Shown here in pieces: positions 9,390-19,121 of a DNA stretch of 64,000 bases; position 1 is the stretch's first letter, and each line of letters opens with the position of its first letter. The DNA comes from a virus: the IMG/VR virus record IMGVR_UViG_3300046787_000675, positions 1 through 64,000 of that record. The stretch is one strand, 5' to 3'. Under the pieces are notes generated by a model, which saw only the letters and a program-made list of their open reading frames with translations, ran no database searches and had not been told where the DNA came from. The position numbers and the translations under genes are program-made.

Positions 9390-12092
9390 CTATACTTTTA
9401 GTCTATTTCGATGTTTTTTAGCTTGTTCGAAAATAGAAATTATATCCTCGCTACCGTTCTTCTGTAAACCGCCTACAGGAGTTACGGCTGTTTTAACCGG
9501 CGCAGGTACAGTTACAGGAGGTTTAGACTGTGCATCTAATATTTCCTGGAATGATTTATATTTGGTTTTGTGTGTTCCTGCGAGAGGTATTTTTGTATTA
9601 GTATGCGAACGGAAGAATTCCTGGCCCGGAGATTTCTTATTAGTAAGTTTTTCGTACTGGATCATTTGCCCAAGATTCTGCGGAAGTACAGCATAGTTAC
9701 CGTCGGATCCTTCCAACGCATCCATATACATAGGGGCGTATGTACCTACTTTAGATTTAAGAAACGCATCAAGGTTCTGTCTATGTGCATTCCGTTCTTG
9801 CGGTGTTTTAGCGGAATTCATTGCCTCGTATAAACTTTGTACATTCCCGCCTATCATTAACGGCTTGTTAATTATTTCAGGATTAGTCTCCAGCATATTC
9901 TGCATATGTTGTTTTGTAGCTGTTGTATAATAATTAGCAAAGCTATCGGAATCCGGACTAGGATATTTTTTCTGTTCTTGTACTAGTAAATTATATTGTT
10001 GCGGATCCAGTTTTTTAAGTTGCTGCATACGCATAGGATTAAATATCTGATTATAAAGCGCGTGTCTATCTTTTTTATACAAATTAAACAAACCTTGCGT
10101 TGCCTGTTTATTTGTATCTATAGCATCGGATTCGGCCTGCTCAATATGTTCTGGCGGTCTACTGCTTACCTGCCTTCCCCAAGGAGAGTCATAAAGTCCT
10201 TGACCTGCTTCGTCTACATATTTTTGAGATATATCGTCGAATTGTTCTTTGCTGATATTTCCTTCGAGGTAATCTGCAACATTATTAATTCCGCTTTTAA
10301 AGTCATCTTTAATATCGACTCCTGTTGTGACAATATTCTCCAGTCCTCTACCTGTAAAGGAATCTAAGGCCATGGTTCCTAATCCTGAGTCCAGCATTCT
10401 ATCCCGGGCAGCGTCCCTGTATTTCTCGTTTGTTGCAGCTAATAACCCGCGAGTTCCAGTTTCTGCTACTTGTAATACAGGTAATGCTTTTGTTGCCATA
10501 GAAGTGCCCTTTACCAACATCGACAAAGGAGACAATACCTTAGATACTACACCTGGTTTTTTAAAAGGCTCTAAAAACACATTGGATGCAGCAGCTTTGA
10601 TCGCGGACGGATTAGTTATCGCAGAGACTGCTTTTGCATAATCTGCAGGTCTACTTACTACATGTGCTAGACTGGTAATAGGCGATTTAACTGTGTTCGT
10701 TACGCCCTTTAATAAGTCAACACCTTTTATGGCGTTTATTGTAGGGGCAATATTATTAAATGTCTGTATAGGTTTCGCGATAGCTTTCGCAGTATTTATA
10801 ACAGGAGATACTATTTTAGACGCTGCCATTGCTTGACCAGGCTGTGTTGATTCATCTACTGGTAATAGAAACGAAGATACCATTCCTGCTCCTGTACCTA
10901 GGTCGACGCTTTGTTTCGGTTTAACTCCAGATTTATTGGCAAGATAAGTAAATATATCGGAAAGTTTTTTTGTTACAGCATCCGAATAGTAGGCGGAATC
11001 GCTCGCTTTTATTTTATCTCCATGTACGTAATTCATTGCTTTAGAGGCATTCTCCTGCATTCCCTGCGGTATATTATTTGCTAATGCAAAAGGCAAGCTC
11101 ACAAGATTTTCCGTCATAGTAGGTATACGTCCGGACGCATTAGGATCTATCAGAGGTGTTTGACTTATAACTGTTACAGGTTGACCGGTAACTGGGTTTA
11201 TTTGTTTTGCTAATACAGGTTTCGATAAATCGGCAACTTCATCCTGTGTCAGGATATTGGCCGGTTGTGTTCCTGCTCCCGGTGTATAATATCTGTTATC
11301 GGAGGCGAGTGTGTATAGCATTTCTCTGTAATTAGGGTTAGGGGGAAGTTTTTTAAAATAGTCTTGTGCTGCAACGCTCTGGAAGCGGGGATCTTTTTTA
11401 AGTTCTTCTACTTTCTGTTTGTTCAGTCCTATCTGTGCATTGTTATAATTTGCAACTTCCGGACTGTTATCTACTATCTCTTCTCCCTTATTAAATTTAA
11501 ATGTTTCCGGAAAGGCATGATATTCCGGGGAGTTTGCTAACTCTTTATTTAAATTTTCCGCTGTCAGATTTCCTGATGTTTTTCCTTCTGCCAGAGTTAC
11601 AGCAAAATCCTCTACTGCCTTTTCGGAATAACGCGGGTCGAGTAAAACATTTTTTATATCCTTGGGAACATTATCTAAGTTAGCAGCAGTTATAATTTTG
11701 TTCTTATTATCTAGGTTAGTTTTTTCTTGGGTAGCTCTGCTTAAAGCTTTCTCTTGCTCCGGAGTTAATTTACCCTCCTCTTTTTTCCCTTTCACAGCCG
11801 CTTGTACATTTTGTTCTGCTGTACCTTCTTTTTCCCATTCGCTATATTTCTTAAAAGCACTTTCAATATTACCGTCAAAGAAATTACTCGCGAGCCAACC
11901 GATAAGATAACCTAAAGCAGTACCGACTAACGATTGCAATCCGCTACCACCAGATGCGAGGGTTAGTCCTCCACCTAGTGTCGCGCCGATACCTCCCATA
12001 GCCATTGACCTGTTTCCCTGGTTATGTTGACCAAGTAAATGTTTATCTACGAAAGGTTCTTCTGCCTCTTTAAATATATTGTCGGTAGGCAT
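9390..12092 (-). CDS. Large glycine-zipper virion protein (900 aa)
   Basis: The second-largest protein here; no family recognised. Residues about 20-75 (QGNRSMAMGGIGATLGGG... ALGYLIGWLASNFFDGN) match a domain in the adjacent 252-aa protein. A long Pro/Asn/Gln-rich, probably extended region follows. The middle (about 400-560) is rich in Ala/Val/Ile with small hydrophobic patches, and the C-terminal part is helical and charged. Length, composition and position next to the portal suggest an internal virion or ejection protein. It ends with TAG and has no tag at its own N-terminus. Confidence 0.85.
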   Translation of the reverse strand: MPTDNIFKEAEEPFVDKHLLGQHNQGNRSMAMGGIGATLGGGLTLASGGSGLQSLVGTALGYLIGWLASNFFDGNIESAFKKYSEWEKEGTAEQNVQAAVKGKKEEGKLTPEQEKALSRATQEKTNLDNKNKIITAANLDNVPKDIKNVLLDPRYSEKAVEDFAVTLAEGKTSGNLTAENLNKELANSPEYHAFPETFKFNKGEEIVDNSPEVANYNNAQIGLNKQKVEELKKDPRFQSVAAQDYFKKLPPNPNYREMLYTLASDNRYYTPGAGTQPANILTQDEVADLSKPVLAKQINPVTGQPVTVISQTPLIDPNASGRIPTMTENLVSLPFALANNIPQGMQENASKAMNYVHGDKIKASDSAYYSDAVTKKLSDIFTYLANKSGVKPKQSVDLGTGAGMVSSFLLPVDESTQPGQAMAASKIVSPVINTAKAIAKPIQTFNNIAPTINAIKGVDLLKGVTNTVKSPITSLAHVVSRPADYAKAVSAITNPSAIKAAASNVFLEPFKKPGVVSKVLSPLSMLVKGTSMATKALPVLQVAETGTRGLLAATNEKYRDAARDRMLDSGLGTMALDSFTGRGLENIVTTGVDIKDDFKSGINNVADYLEGNISKEQFDDISQKYVDEAGQGLYDSPWGRQVSSRPPEHIEQAESDAIDTNKQATQGLFNLYKKDRHALYNQIFNPMRMQQLKKLDPQQYNLLVQEQKKYPSPDSDSFANYYTTATKQHMQNMLETNPEIINKPLMIGGNVQSLYEAMNSAKTPQERNAHRQNLDAFLKSKVGTYAPMYMDALEGSDGNYAVLPQNLGQMIQYEKLTNKKSPGQEFFRSHTNTKIPLAGTHKTKYKSFQEILDAQSKPPVTVPAPVKTAVTPVGGLQKNGSEDIISIFEQAKKHRNRLKV

Positions 12093-12101
12093 AAGTAATA
12101 A

Positions 12102-12860
12102 CTATGCATATGCTTTAGGCATAGAAACGTTATAAGGGTTCGTTGGCTGTTTGATTAATGGAGGGGTGGTATTTACAGCCGGAATTATTGCAGATGTATT
12201 ACTGACTGCAGGAGTTTGACCTTGTGTTTGACCTTGTGTTTGACCTTGTGTTTGACCTTGTGTTTGACCTTGTGTTTGACCTTGTGTTTGACCTTGAGGC
12301 TGGTTGGTAATTACTTTATCAGATTCATGTTTTACCTCTTGCTCATTAACTTTTGCTTTAGCTGCTGCTATTTTTGCTGCCTCTGCTTGTTGTTGTGCCT
12401 CCAGTGTAGCTCTACCTCTATCCTCTTGTATTTTTTGGATAGCTTTAGTTGTGTCTCCGCCGAAGTAATTAGTGGCAAGCCATCCTACTAAGGCACCGAA
12501 ACCACTACCTAATAGCGCGCTTGTAGCATTTCCGCCCATCATATACCCTAAACCTGCGCCGGCAGTAGCGCCTAATCCGGCACCGGCTATTTGTTGGTTT
12601 CTAGCTGCGTTGGGTCCTTGTGTGAAATTGTTGGCAAAGGAATAAGCTTTATCTCCTGCCAGGATTTTCTCTGCAGCGCCCGACCCATTAGCTTTATTAT
12701 ATGCTGCAATCATTTCCTGTAAAGGAACAGCTTCGTTTGCCTGCTTATGCATATATCCTTTTAGGAAAGCGTCTCTGTTAATAGATTTTTTATCCGTTTC
12801 GGATTTGTTTGATTTAAGCATGTAACCTTGCATGAAGGCTTCTTTAATGACAGTGTTCAT
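12102..12860 (-). CDS. Double-tagged glycine-zipper protein with GQTQ repeats (252 aa)
   Basis: Two copies of the shared tag stand in tandem: IKEAFMQGYMLKSN near residue 5 and INRDAFLKGYMHKQANEA near residue 28. A glycine-zipper domain follows (about 88-135, AGAGLGATAGAGLGYMMGGN, GFGALVGWLATNYFGGD) that is homologous to the start of the 900-aa neighbour. Next come an Ala/Gln helix and seven GQTQ tetrapeptides encoded by a 12-bp tandem repeat. Start at 12860 is supported by an AGGAAAT site upstream. Probably a virion protein. Confidence 0.85.
   Translation of the reverse strand: MNTVIKEAFMQGYMLKSNKSETDKKSINRDAFLKGYMHKQANEAVPLQEMIAAYNKANGSGAAEKILAGDKAYSFANNFTQGPNAARNQQIAGAGLGATAGAGLGYMMGGNATSALLGSGFGALVGWLATNYFGGDTTKAIQKIQEDRGRATLEAQQQAEAAKIAAAKAKVNEQEVKHESDKVITNQPQGQTQGQTQGQTQGQTQGQTQGQTQGQTPAVSNTSAIIPAVNTTPPLIKQPTNPYNVSMPKAYA
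12215..12297. repeat. 12-bp tandem repeat coding GQTQ
   Basis: The plus-strand unit TTTGACCTTGTG is repeated about seven times without a mismatch, encoding Gly-Gln-Thr-Gln repeats in the 252-aa protein. Perfect identity suggests recent slippage, so copy number probably varies between relatives. Confidence 0.95.
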
Positions 12861-12917
12861 ATTTTCTATTTCCTCTTATTTAACATTTCTTTTACTATAC
12901 AAATATCTAGCTAAATT

Positions 12918-12933
12918 ACGAACGCGTATTCGT
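12918..12933. repeat. Palindromic ACGAAYRCRTRTTCGT element, copy 1
   Basis: ACGAACGCGTATTCGT lies just beyond the stop of the portal gene (minus strand) and is followed by a T-run on the plus side. Related copies at 22082-22097 and 30528-30543 also sit at gene 3' ends. It could be a short terminator hairpin or a protein-binding site. Confidence 0.6.
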
Positions 12934-12935
12934 TT

Positions 12936-14771
12936 TTATTGTACAGGCATTTGTCCTTGACGCATAGCAAGTTTACCTTGCATCGAAGCATTTTGCTCGT
13001 AATCGGCAATAATGGATTTGACCTGCGCATGTAATGTTACATTACTGTGTTTAAGGTTAATTAATGCTTCTCTTCTTTGCGGCGGAGGCATCGCAATAAT
13101 TTCCTGTGCACGTTTATCCGCTTCCATCATTAAGCTTTCAAGAGAAACATCTCCTCCTTCTGCTGATCCTGTAGGCATCGGCGGCGGAGACATAGGCGCT
13201 CCTCCCGGTGCCGGCGCAGCTGCTGCCTGTTCCTCTTGCGATAAGATCATTGCACTCGCAGGCGGTTGTTGCAGGAATTGTTTATTAGCAGATTTTGTAT
13301 CTTGTTCCTTAGCACGTTTCTCGAGGAACTCGTTCATATCATCTTCTTCTTCTGCTATTTTTTCTCTTTCTGCTTTAACATCGATACCTATACCGCGATA
13401 AGCTGTTTCTCTTGATATCTCATTTGAAGCGGCTAAAGATAGTTTAATTTCGCGTATAGCAGGATCAGCATAAAGAGACGGAGGTACAAGTTCTACTTCT
13501 ACGCTTTCCCAGTTAAGTATCTCGCCGTGCCGTTTAGCTACCCAGGTCAAAAACTCGTTAAAGGATGTCGTTAGGTGTTTCCAGGACTGCTCAAACATTT
13601 TAAACGATAAAATAGGTCCTGCAGCAGATTGTACTGTACCTTTATAAAACTCCGGAGGTACTGCCATGGAATAAAGTAGGCGCTGTTCATGGAATTCTTG
13701 GATATCTACAGGAACAATGTTTTTAGCCTCTCCCCCCAATACTTGGTATTCTAGAGGAACAGGTAACCAGTTCCAATCTGTAGGGTTCTGTCTATGCCGT
13801 TCGATTAATTCCATTATATGTTGTCCGAACTCCGCCATATCCATGACAAGCATGGCATCGACGCGACTTCCTGCAGCGGATTGCGGCGGGGCTAATACCC
13901 GGAAAGGGATAAGGTAATCTGCAAGTATACCTTCAGTATATTTATCTAGTAACGCGACAAGCATAGCTGTCTCGAACTCTGCCATAAACTTAGGTAAACC
14001 CCAGCCTTTCAATACCGGTGTCAGGGACGTTACAGGTATATCCTTCAAATGCAGTACTTGTCCTGGTGCAAACTTAAACATCTTATTTTCCAGAACAGCT
14101 TCTACTATTTCCCAGGGAGTCTGCTCAAGGAACAACAAATGTCCTTGTATAATCCCGTCGCGTAGATGATCGTATCTGCCTACATCCAGAAAGTATTCTG
14201 CTTCCCGGGACATAGGATGCTCAATGAGCTCCATGTACTGAGGCGGCCAGTAAGTTATAGACGGTTTAATAGAAGAACGCGGGAGAGGTTTATCTTCACG
14301 TATATAATTAACGGTTAAATGGCATTTAGGACATTTACCGGTAAATTTTTTATTCATCCATTTAAAGTAAGGTTCCATTTTACGGATAGGAGCACGGAAA
14401 TAACATTTAGGGCAAATTAACTGACGCGAGAACGGAACATGTATAGAGGTAAAAACATTTCCGTAGGCGATAAGATTATCCCCTACTGTCTCGAGTTCGC
14501 TATGTAGCTTATATGTCTTATACAGTGCTTTCTTATATTTATCCCGGGTACTGGAATTTAAATCGTCTCCGGTTATCTGTGCCTCTGTTATAAAGTAGCG
14601 AACTGCTTTCTTTATAGCCTGCGAGTAGATACCATGGTGCATCCATAGTTCTTCTGCCCAATCCAGTGCCTGCTTTACTGTTTTAGGGTATAGCCTGCGC
14701 GACAAGCTTTCGAAAGGAGAACTAACACCTTTATCCCAGCTGGAAAGGGTAGAAGAATTTGAAGATGACAT
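12936..14771 (-). CDS. Portal protein (611 aa)
   Basis: Forms the dodecameric ring at the capsid vertex through which DNA is packaged and ejected. The segment FAPGQVLHLKDIPVTSL, the region around MAVPPEFYKGTVQSAAGP, and the helical C-terminal part followed by a low-complexity Pro/Ala/Gly tail match the layout of phage portal proteins. A CPKC-x(n)-CPKC pair at about residues 119-157 (ICPKCYF, GKCPKCHL) suggests an inserted zinc-binding finger, seen in some jumbo-phage portals. It lies 3 bp after the following gene upstream and shares a neighbourhood with terminase. Length is normal for the family (500-650 aa). Confidence 0.82.
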   Translation of the reverse strand: MSSSNSSTLSSWDKGVSSPFESLSRRLYPKTVKQALDWAEELWMHHGIYSQAIKKAVRYFITEAQITGDDLNSSTRDKYKKALYKTYKLHSELETVGDNLIAYGNVFTSIHVPFSRQLICPKCYFRAPIRKMEPYFKWMNKKFTGKCPKCHLTVNYIREDKPLPRSSIKPSITYWPPQYMELIEHPMSREAEYFLDVGRYDHLRDGIIQGHLLFLEQTPWEIVEAVLENKMFKFAPGQVLHLKDIPVTSLTPVLKGWGLPKFMAEFETAMLVALLDKYTEGILADYLIPFRVLAPPQSAAGSRVDAMLVMDMAEFGQHIMELIERHRQNPTDWNWLPVPLEYQVLGGEAKNIVPVDIQEFHEQRLLYSMAVPPEFYKGTVQSAAGPILSFKMFEQSWKHLTTSFNEFLTWVAKRHGEILNWESVEVELVPPSLYADPAIREIKLSLAASNEISRETAYRGIGIDVKAEREKIAEEEDDMNEFLEKRAKEQDTKSANKQFLQQPPASAMILSQEEQAAAAPAPGGAPMSPPPMPTGSAEGGDVSLESLMMEADKRAQEIIAMPPPQRREALINLKHSNVTLHAQVKSIIADYEQNASMQGKLAMRQGQMPVQ

Positions 14772-14774
14772 CGG

Positions 14775-15605
14775 TTATTCCTTATGTTTAAAATATACTT
14801 GCATAGATAAATTATCTGTCTCTAAATCTATATCCATGCCCAGGTAATACACCTTAGTTTTTTTACCTTGATATTCCAATTCTATTGGAGCACTACCAGG
14901 GGCATTGGATGCAGGTTCGAACATAGCATCTTTTTTACTATATATAACAATAACAGATGTTTCACTATCTGCAATATGTACACATCTTCCTTTGAATTTC
15001 CCAAACGGTGTTTTTATAACAATACTGTGTCTTGTTTTGTTATATATACTCAGAGTCGATACAGGACGAGCAGCCTGTACTACAGGGGCACGTGTTTCCG
15101 GTATAGGTTTACCTTTAATAATGTTTTCGAGAAGTTCTTCATTATCTTTAATAACTTGACCTAGATCCTCTTCGACTACCTCCTCCTCTTCTTCCGTAGA
15201 TTCTGCAGGGTCAGCTACCTGCTGAATAACGCTCTCTTTTTTACGGACTGCTGCAACAGGTGCTGCTTTCTCTACAGTTTCGTCCTCATCGTTATACTCT
15301 TCTTCCTCTGTCGGGAGGGAACTTGAATCTACTTTATTGTCTATCCCTGCTACAGATTTACGATTAGGTACCATATGTTTCAGTCTCCCTCTATCGCGTG
15401 TTCCTTTATAAGTCTTACCTATAATTATTTTACCGTAAGGATTATCGCTACCGTCTATTCCTCCGAACATAGTTTGTCGCGGTATTATTGTTGTACCGCA
15501 GTCTACGGAACCTTCTACTTCATCAGTAACTGTATACGGTTCCGTATCCAGAATTACTTTGATACCTGTAGAATGGACTTTTTTCTTTGTTTTCTTTGTT
15601 ATCAT
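14775..15605 (-). CDS. Hypothetical acidic protein (276 aa)
   Basis: No recognised domain. The Lys-rich start (MITKKTKKKVHSTGIK) precedes a beta-looking N-terminal part, a very acidic linker at about residues 95-160 (EEEEYNDEDE, ESTEEEEEVVEEDLG) and a C-terminal beta-rich domain (VIKTPFGKFKGRCVHI). It lies directly upstream of the portal gene with a 3-bp gap. The layout suggests a structural or assembly partner, but nothing proves it. Confidence 0.78.
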   Translation of the reverse strand: MITKKTKKKVHSTGIKVILDTEPYTVTDEVEGSVDCGTTIIPRQTMFGGIDGSDNPYGKIIIGKTYKGTRDRGRLKHMVPNRKSVAGIDNKVDSSSLPTEEEEYNDEDETVEKAAPVAAVRKKESVIQQVADPAESTEEEEEVVEEDLGQVIKDNEELLENIIKGKPIPETRAPVVQAARPVSTLSIYNKTRHSIVIKTPFGKFKGRCVHIADSETSVIVIYSKKDAMFEPASNAPGSAPIELEYQGKKTKVYYLGMDIDLETDNLSMQVYFKHKE

Positions 15606-15628
15606 CTTTTTACTCTCGGCTGTTTTGT

Positions 15629-16855
15629 TTATAGTAACGACGGTTTAAGACTCACCTCGGTATTAGTCTCGAAATATATTCCTTTCCACACACCTCCTAG
15701 ATATTGTAATCTACACGACGGTTTGTTTTTTGATGCACCTAAAAACAAGTAAACCACTTTATCTTGGTGCTCTACCCACCATACTAATTCTGTTGCGGTA
15801 GGGTTTTCGGTTATAGCTCCGCCTGGCGCAAGGAGAATAGGTCTGTGTTTTCTTATTCCTTTAATAAATAGATATCTTTTACCTGCGATAGATTTTAAAA
15901 CATCGCGCATTTCAGATATATGTGGATGTACGGCAGTGGCTCTTGCAGGTTTTTTATTATAGACAGCTGCTCCTGTCCAAAGCTCGCGAAGTTTATCCAA
16001 AAACGAAAGACACTCGGTATGGTAAAGGAAACCAGGTATATGCAGGTTATCTTCAAATAACTGCCATTTAGCTAGGTTCCTGTGTTGGAATATACGTACT
16101 CCTTGCATATTGTGCTGACACATTGTTTTAGGAAGTCTATCGATTCCTCTCGAAGGCATTGCATATTCTTTTTTTAGCATTCTCCATGCCATGTGAAATG
16201 TATCTTTATCGCCATGTATGTGCTTATAATAGAAATCAGAATACTCGTTTAAATGCATTGTAAGATTTAATTCTTTCCAGCATGTTTGTTTATCTACAAT
16301 AATCTGTCCAGTCTCAAACTCCGGTTCGTCTCTATAAGCTACTTCACATATTTCCCAAATCTTTCGCGTAGGTTGTAAACGACCGAAATCCGGCCAGAAG
16401 ATAGATCCTTTGGCAAGGTAGTCCGGATCGTAGAGAAGATATTCCGGATTAGCTACTGGAACATTATCTGCATCTAGGAATATAATTTCGCGAAATTTAC
16501 TATGTATAATACTGTAGGGTTTGAGTTCCCATCCACCTAATACCCTTGCCGGATTTTTTGCTCTTACCTTATAGGCATCAACTACAGTAACACCTAAAGG
16601 CGAGATTATATCTTTCATTTGTTGAGACATCTCTTTATCGCCTAGATACCATAACTCTATCTCTAAATAACAACCTAATTTTCTAAGCATGTTAATACAT
16701 ACCCAGGCACATGTAAAATACTTAAATCCCCCGCCGCATATTACAATGCCTTTCCCGAAGAACTTGTCGTCTCCCGGATATTCCGGTATATCTTTTATAT
16801 ACTGCTTATACAGTTTTTTATGTTGCTCTATAACTTCAGGGCTGTTTACATCCAT
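15629..16855 (-). CDS. Glycosyltransferase, Mnn1/GT71-like (408 aa)
   Basis: Transfers a sugar from a nucleotide-sugar donor. KGIVICGGGFKYFTCAWVCI near residue 32 and FREIIFLDADNVPVANPEYL near 140 (DxD metal/nucleotide-sugar motif) match the alpha-mannosyltransferase (Mnn1-like) fold; FDAD-type motifs are preceded by the typical WELKPYSI substrate loop. It sits with the GT9-like and DUF115-like genes upstream, so the group probably makes or attaches one glycan. The acceptor (virion protein, DNA or host surface) is not visible. ATG at 16855 overlaps nothing and has an upstream AGAA-rich site. Confidence 0.8.
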   Translation of the reverse strand: MDVNSPEVIEQHKKLYKQYIKDIPEYPGDDKFFGKGIVICGGGFKYFTCAWVCINMLRKLGCYLEIELWYLGDKEMSQQMKDIISPLGVTVVDAYKVRAKNPARVLGGWELKPYSIIHSKFREIIFLDADNVPVANPEYLLYDPDYLAKGSIFWPDFGRLQPTRKIWEICEVAYRDEPEFETGQIIVDKQTCWKELNLTMHLNEYSDFYYKHIHGDKDTFHMAWRMLKKEYAMPSRGIDRLPKTMCQHNMQGVRIFQHRNLAKWQLFEDNLHIPGFLYHTECLSFLDKLRELWTGAAVYNKKPARATAVHPHISEMRDVLKSIAGKRYLFIKGIRKHRPILLAPGGAITENPTATELVWWVEHQDKVVYLFLGASKNKPSCRLQYLGGVWKGIYFETNTEVSLKPSLL

Positions 16856-16856
16856 A

Positions 16857-17234
16857 TTACTTCTCTGTTCTTTTTTTAAATAGTGATTTTACTTTATTAA
16901 CAATTTTATTAAATGTATCTCTATGTTTAGATTTATGCATACATCTAGCCTTTAACAATGCGGCTTCGCAGCGTTCCTGAAAAGAGGACATGTCTTTTTT
17001 TACCTGCTCTACACTACATACAAGATCTGCTTCTGTATTCGAATAGAATTCTGCTTCTGTTTTTTTAACCCATCGCTCCGGTATACCTGTGTATAATTTA
17101 CCGTTAGACATCCTTAACGTATAGTATATGAATGTGGTTCCTAAACATTCATCTGTGTTTATATCTTCTACTACCGCCGGTTTTTGTGCGAAATAAACCT
17201 TTTCGCCTTGTTTATATTTACTATTGTGTTTCAT
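16857..17234 (-). CDS. Hypothetical protein (125 aa)
   Basis: I chose the ATG at 17234 (MKHNSKYKQGEKVYF) because AGAGGAC lies at the right distance upstream; the longer frame to 17327 would overlap the next gene by 79 bp. The N-terminal half looks like a small beta domain (GEKVYFAQKPAVVEDIN) and the C-terminus is basic and helical. No family recognised. Confidence 0.75.
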   Translation of the reverse strand: MKHNSKYKQGEKVYFAQKPAVVEDINTDECLGTTFIYYTLRMSNGKLYTGIPERWVKKTEAEFYSNTEADLVCSVEQVKKDMSSFQERCEAALLKARCMHKSKHRDTFNKIVNKVKSLFKKRTEK

Positions 17235-17248
17235 AATATGTCCTCTTC

Positions 17249-18472
17249 TTATATAAAGGGATTTATATTTGTATGATATTGTTTCATTAAATCTATTACA
17301 TGTTTCGCAGAAATCATATCCATACACTTAGCTATTTTTTGTCCTGAAGCCGTAATTACTGGACTTACACATAGACTGCTGTTCTTTTTATCGTCTTTGT
17401 CGTTTAAAGGCTCTATACGGGATTTCCAACAACCGCCGGCACCGCTACAAGGAAGTACAGCACAGTTATGTAGATAGCTGTGGGTGCTATAAGCTTCCCA
17501 TTGCGCCGGCTCTCTGGCACCGGCAATAACTATCGTAGGGCGGTTAGGTACTTTATATCGCGTATGCATCGGTATTGCTGCAGACAAATGCATAGGGAAA
17601 CTAACCGGAGTAATACATCCGTAGGCATTATACATTAACCTGCAGAACTGACGTATGGATGTTTTTCCTACTTCGTTTATGACATTGTCTCCTTTTAAAG
17701 GGGGATGGTAATGGTTAATACCGACAGCTCCTACCTGTACAAATAACATCTCCGGGAAAGAATCGACAATATCCTGAAATCTCTGCACTTCCCAGAGTTT
17801 TAAAGTGTAGTCATTCTTTCTACCGGCATCTATTACCCAGTAAGGTTTCTCTTCGTTATATATTTCCCAAATTCTACTTGGCCAGGATTTCTCCTGTTCG
17901 CTTAAATAGACTTCCGGATATCCTTTAGATAAAGGTAAAGTCAAACCGGTTACCTCTTCAAAATTTTTATGGAAGGCACCTATAAAGTGACCGATTGCAC
18001 TATTAGACCGGTTTATCTGTGTCGTGTAATTAGCTGACCATATAAATACTTCCGGGTCATCTATATCCAGAGGAGTAATGTACGGGCTGTTTTCGAATAG
18101 TTCAGCACATCGGCCGTGTAATCCTCCGTTAGGTAAGTTAACGTCCGTTATAAACATATGAGGGTATGTCTTATGTATATCGCGAATAGTTGCTGTTAAC
18201 ATCAGTATATCCCCTGGAGCTTGGTGCTGGTGGATCATAAGTTTAAGTGGTTTATCAACCGTTATATTATATTCTTCCAGTACGTTCTTTGAACCTTTAG
18301 GTCTGTTGCTAAGTACAAGCCTGTTTGTTTTCCCGGAAATACTTTTATCTGACCGAACCATATAAGAACCCTTTAAGGTTTCGCTCTTGGATGGAGATAT
18401 AATAGACGGAACATTAAATGACCGCTTATTAATATTAACCATACGACTAGATAACACATCTATTCCGCGCAT
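17249..18472 (-). CDS. Glycosyltransferase family 9-like protein (407 aa)
   Basis: HQHQAPGDILMLTATIRDIH at about residues 76-95 is the N-terminal signature of GT9 (ADP-heptose LPS heptosyltransferase) enzymes, which use a GT-B fold. The C-terminal half holds KTSIRQFCRLMYNAYGCITP and RPTIVIAGAREPAQWEAY, equivalent to the nucleotide-sugar domain. Cys residues near the end (CSGAGGCWKSRIEPL) may bind metal. It lies in a run with the Mnn1-like enzyme and a DUF115-like gene. Substrate unknown. Confidence 0.78.
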   Translation of the reverse strand: MRGIDVLSSRMVNINKRSFNVPSIISPSKSETLKGSYMVRSDKSISGKTNRLVLSNRPKGSKNVLEEYNITVDKPLKLMIHQHQAPGDILMLTATIRDIHKTYPHMFITDVNLPNGGLHGRCAELFENSPYITPLDIDDPEVFIWSANYTTQINRSNSAIGHFIGAFHKNFEEVTGLTLPLSKGYPEVYLSEQEKSWPSRIWEIYNEEKPYWVIDAGRKNDYTLKLWEVQRFQDIVDSFPEMLFVQVGAVGINHYHPPLKGDNVINEVGKTSIRQFCRLMYNAYGCITPVSFPMHLSAAIPMHTRYKVPNRPTIVIAGAREPAQWEAYSTHSYLHNCAVLPCSGAGGCWKSRIEPLNDKDDKKNSSLCVSPVITASGQKIAKCMDMISAKHVIDLMKQYHTNINPFI

Positions 18473-18477
18473 ATAAC

Positions 18478-19119
18478 TTATTTACCTTTAAGTTGTCTCT
18501 CTTGTTCGTCGCATATAATTTTCGAAAAAGGAAGTGTGCTTCTCTTGAGGTATTCGTAGGAGCTGCCTTCCGGTATATAACCTGCTTCCTTTAATTCTGC
18601 TATAACTGTTCTGCGGGTATCATCTTTTAACGAACCGAGAATATTATTTGTATGGAGCAATTCTACTGCTTCTAGACCTAGACCGCGACTGATACCCAGA
18701 CCCATACAATTAGTTGTGTAGATATACACAAAGCAAGCTTGTATGAAAGCAGCGGTGTAATAAGCATATATTTCGCGGGCACGCGGTGTATCTAGATAAG
18801 TATACAAATCTGTAAACCCTGCCATTGCCTGCTTTCTATCTTGGATAGCAGCTTCGCGATATGCCAGGAAGAACTTACTAATGTAGTCAAGTATCTGCAT
18901 ATCTTTTTCCTGCCTCGTTTCAACAGGTATAACTTCTGTGTAGTATTGCTGTGTACGAAGACATGCTTCGTTTAATACCAGAGGGCTAAAATGTGAGAAG
19001 TTCATTTCCCACATTGTAAAAGGATCATTACTTCCTTTAGCTCTTACTGCTTGTCCTCCGCCTCGCAAAGACATTTTCTCGAGTACATTTTCCATCGGTG
19101 TTTTCATCGGCATTTGCAT
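18478..19119 (-). CDS. Hypothetical helical protein (213 aa)
   Basis: No family recognised. Mostly alpha-helical, with an aromatic, moderately hydrophobic centre (YYTAAFIQACFVYIYTTNCM) that may be buried or membrane-associated. It is packed between glycan-related genes with gaps of 2-5 bp, so it is probably translated with them. AAAGGAAAAT lies upstream of the chosen ATG. Confidence 0.78.
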   Translation of the reverse strand: MQMPMKTPMENVLEKMSLRGGGQAVRAKGSNDPFTMWEMNFSHFSPLVLNEACLRTQQYYTEVIPVETRQEKDMQILDYISKFFLAYREAAIQDRKQAMAGFTDLYTYLDTPRAREIYAYYTAAFIQACFVYIYTTNCMGLGISRGLGLEAVELLHTNNILGSLKDDTRRTVIAELKEAGYIPEGSSYEYLKRSTLPFSKIICDEQERQLKGK

Positions 19120-19121
19120 TT

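Noticed and set aside
12215-12297. CRISPR-like array
   Set aside because: The 12-bp units are contiguous, without spacers, and lie in frame inside a gene as GQTQ repeats.
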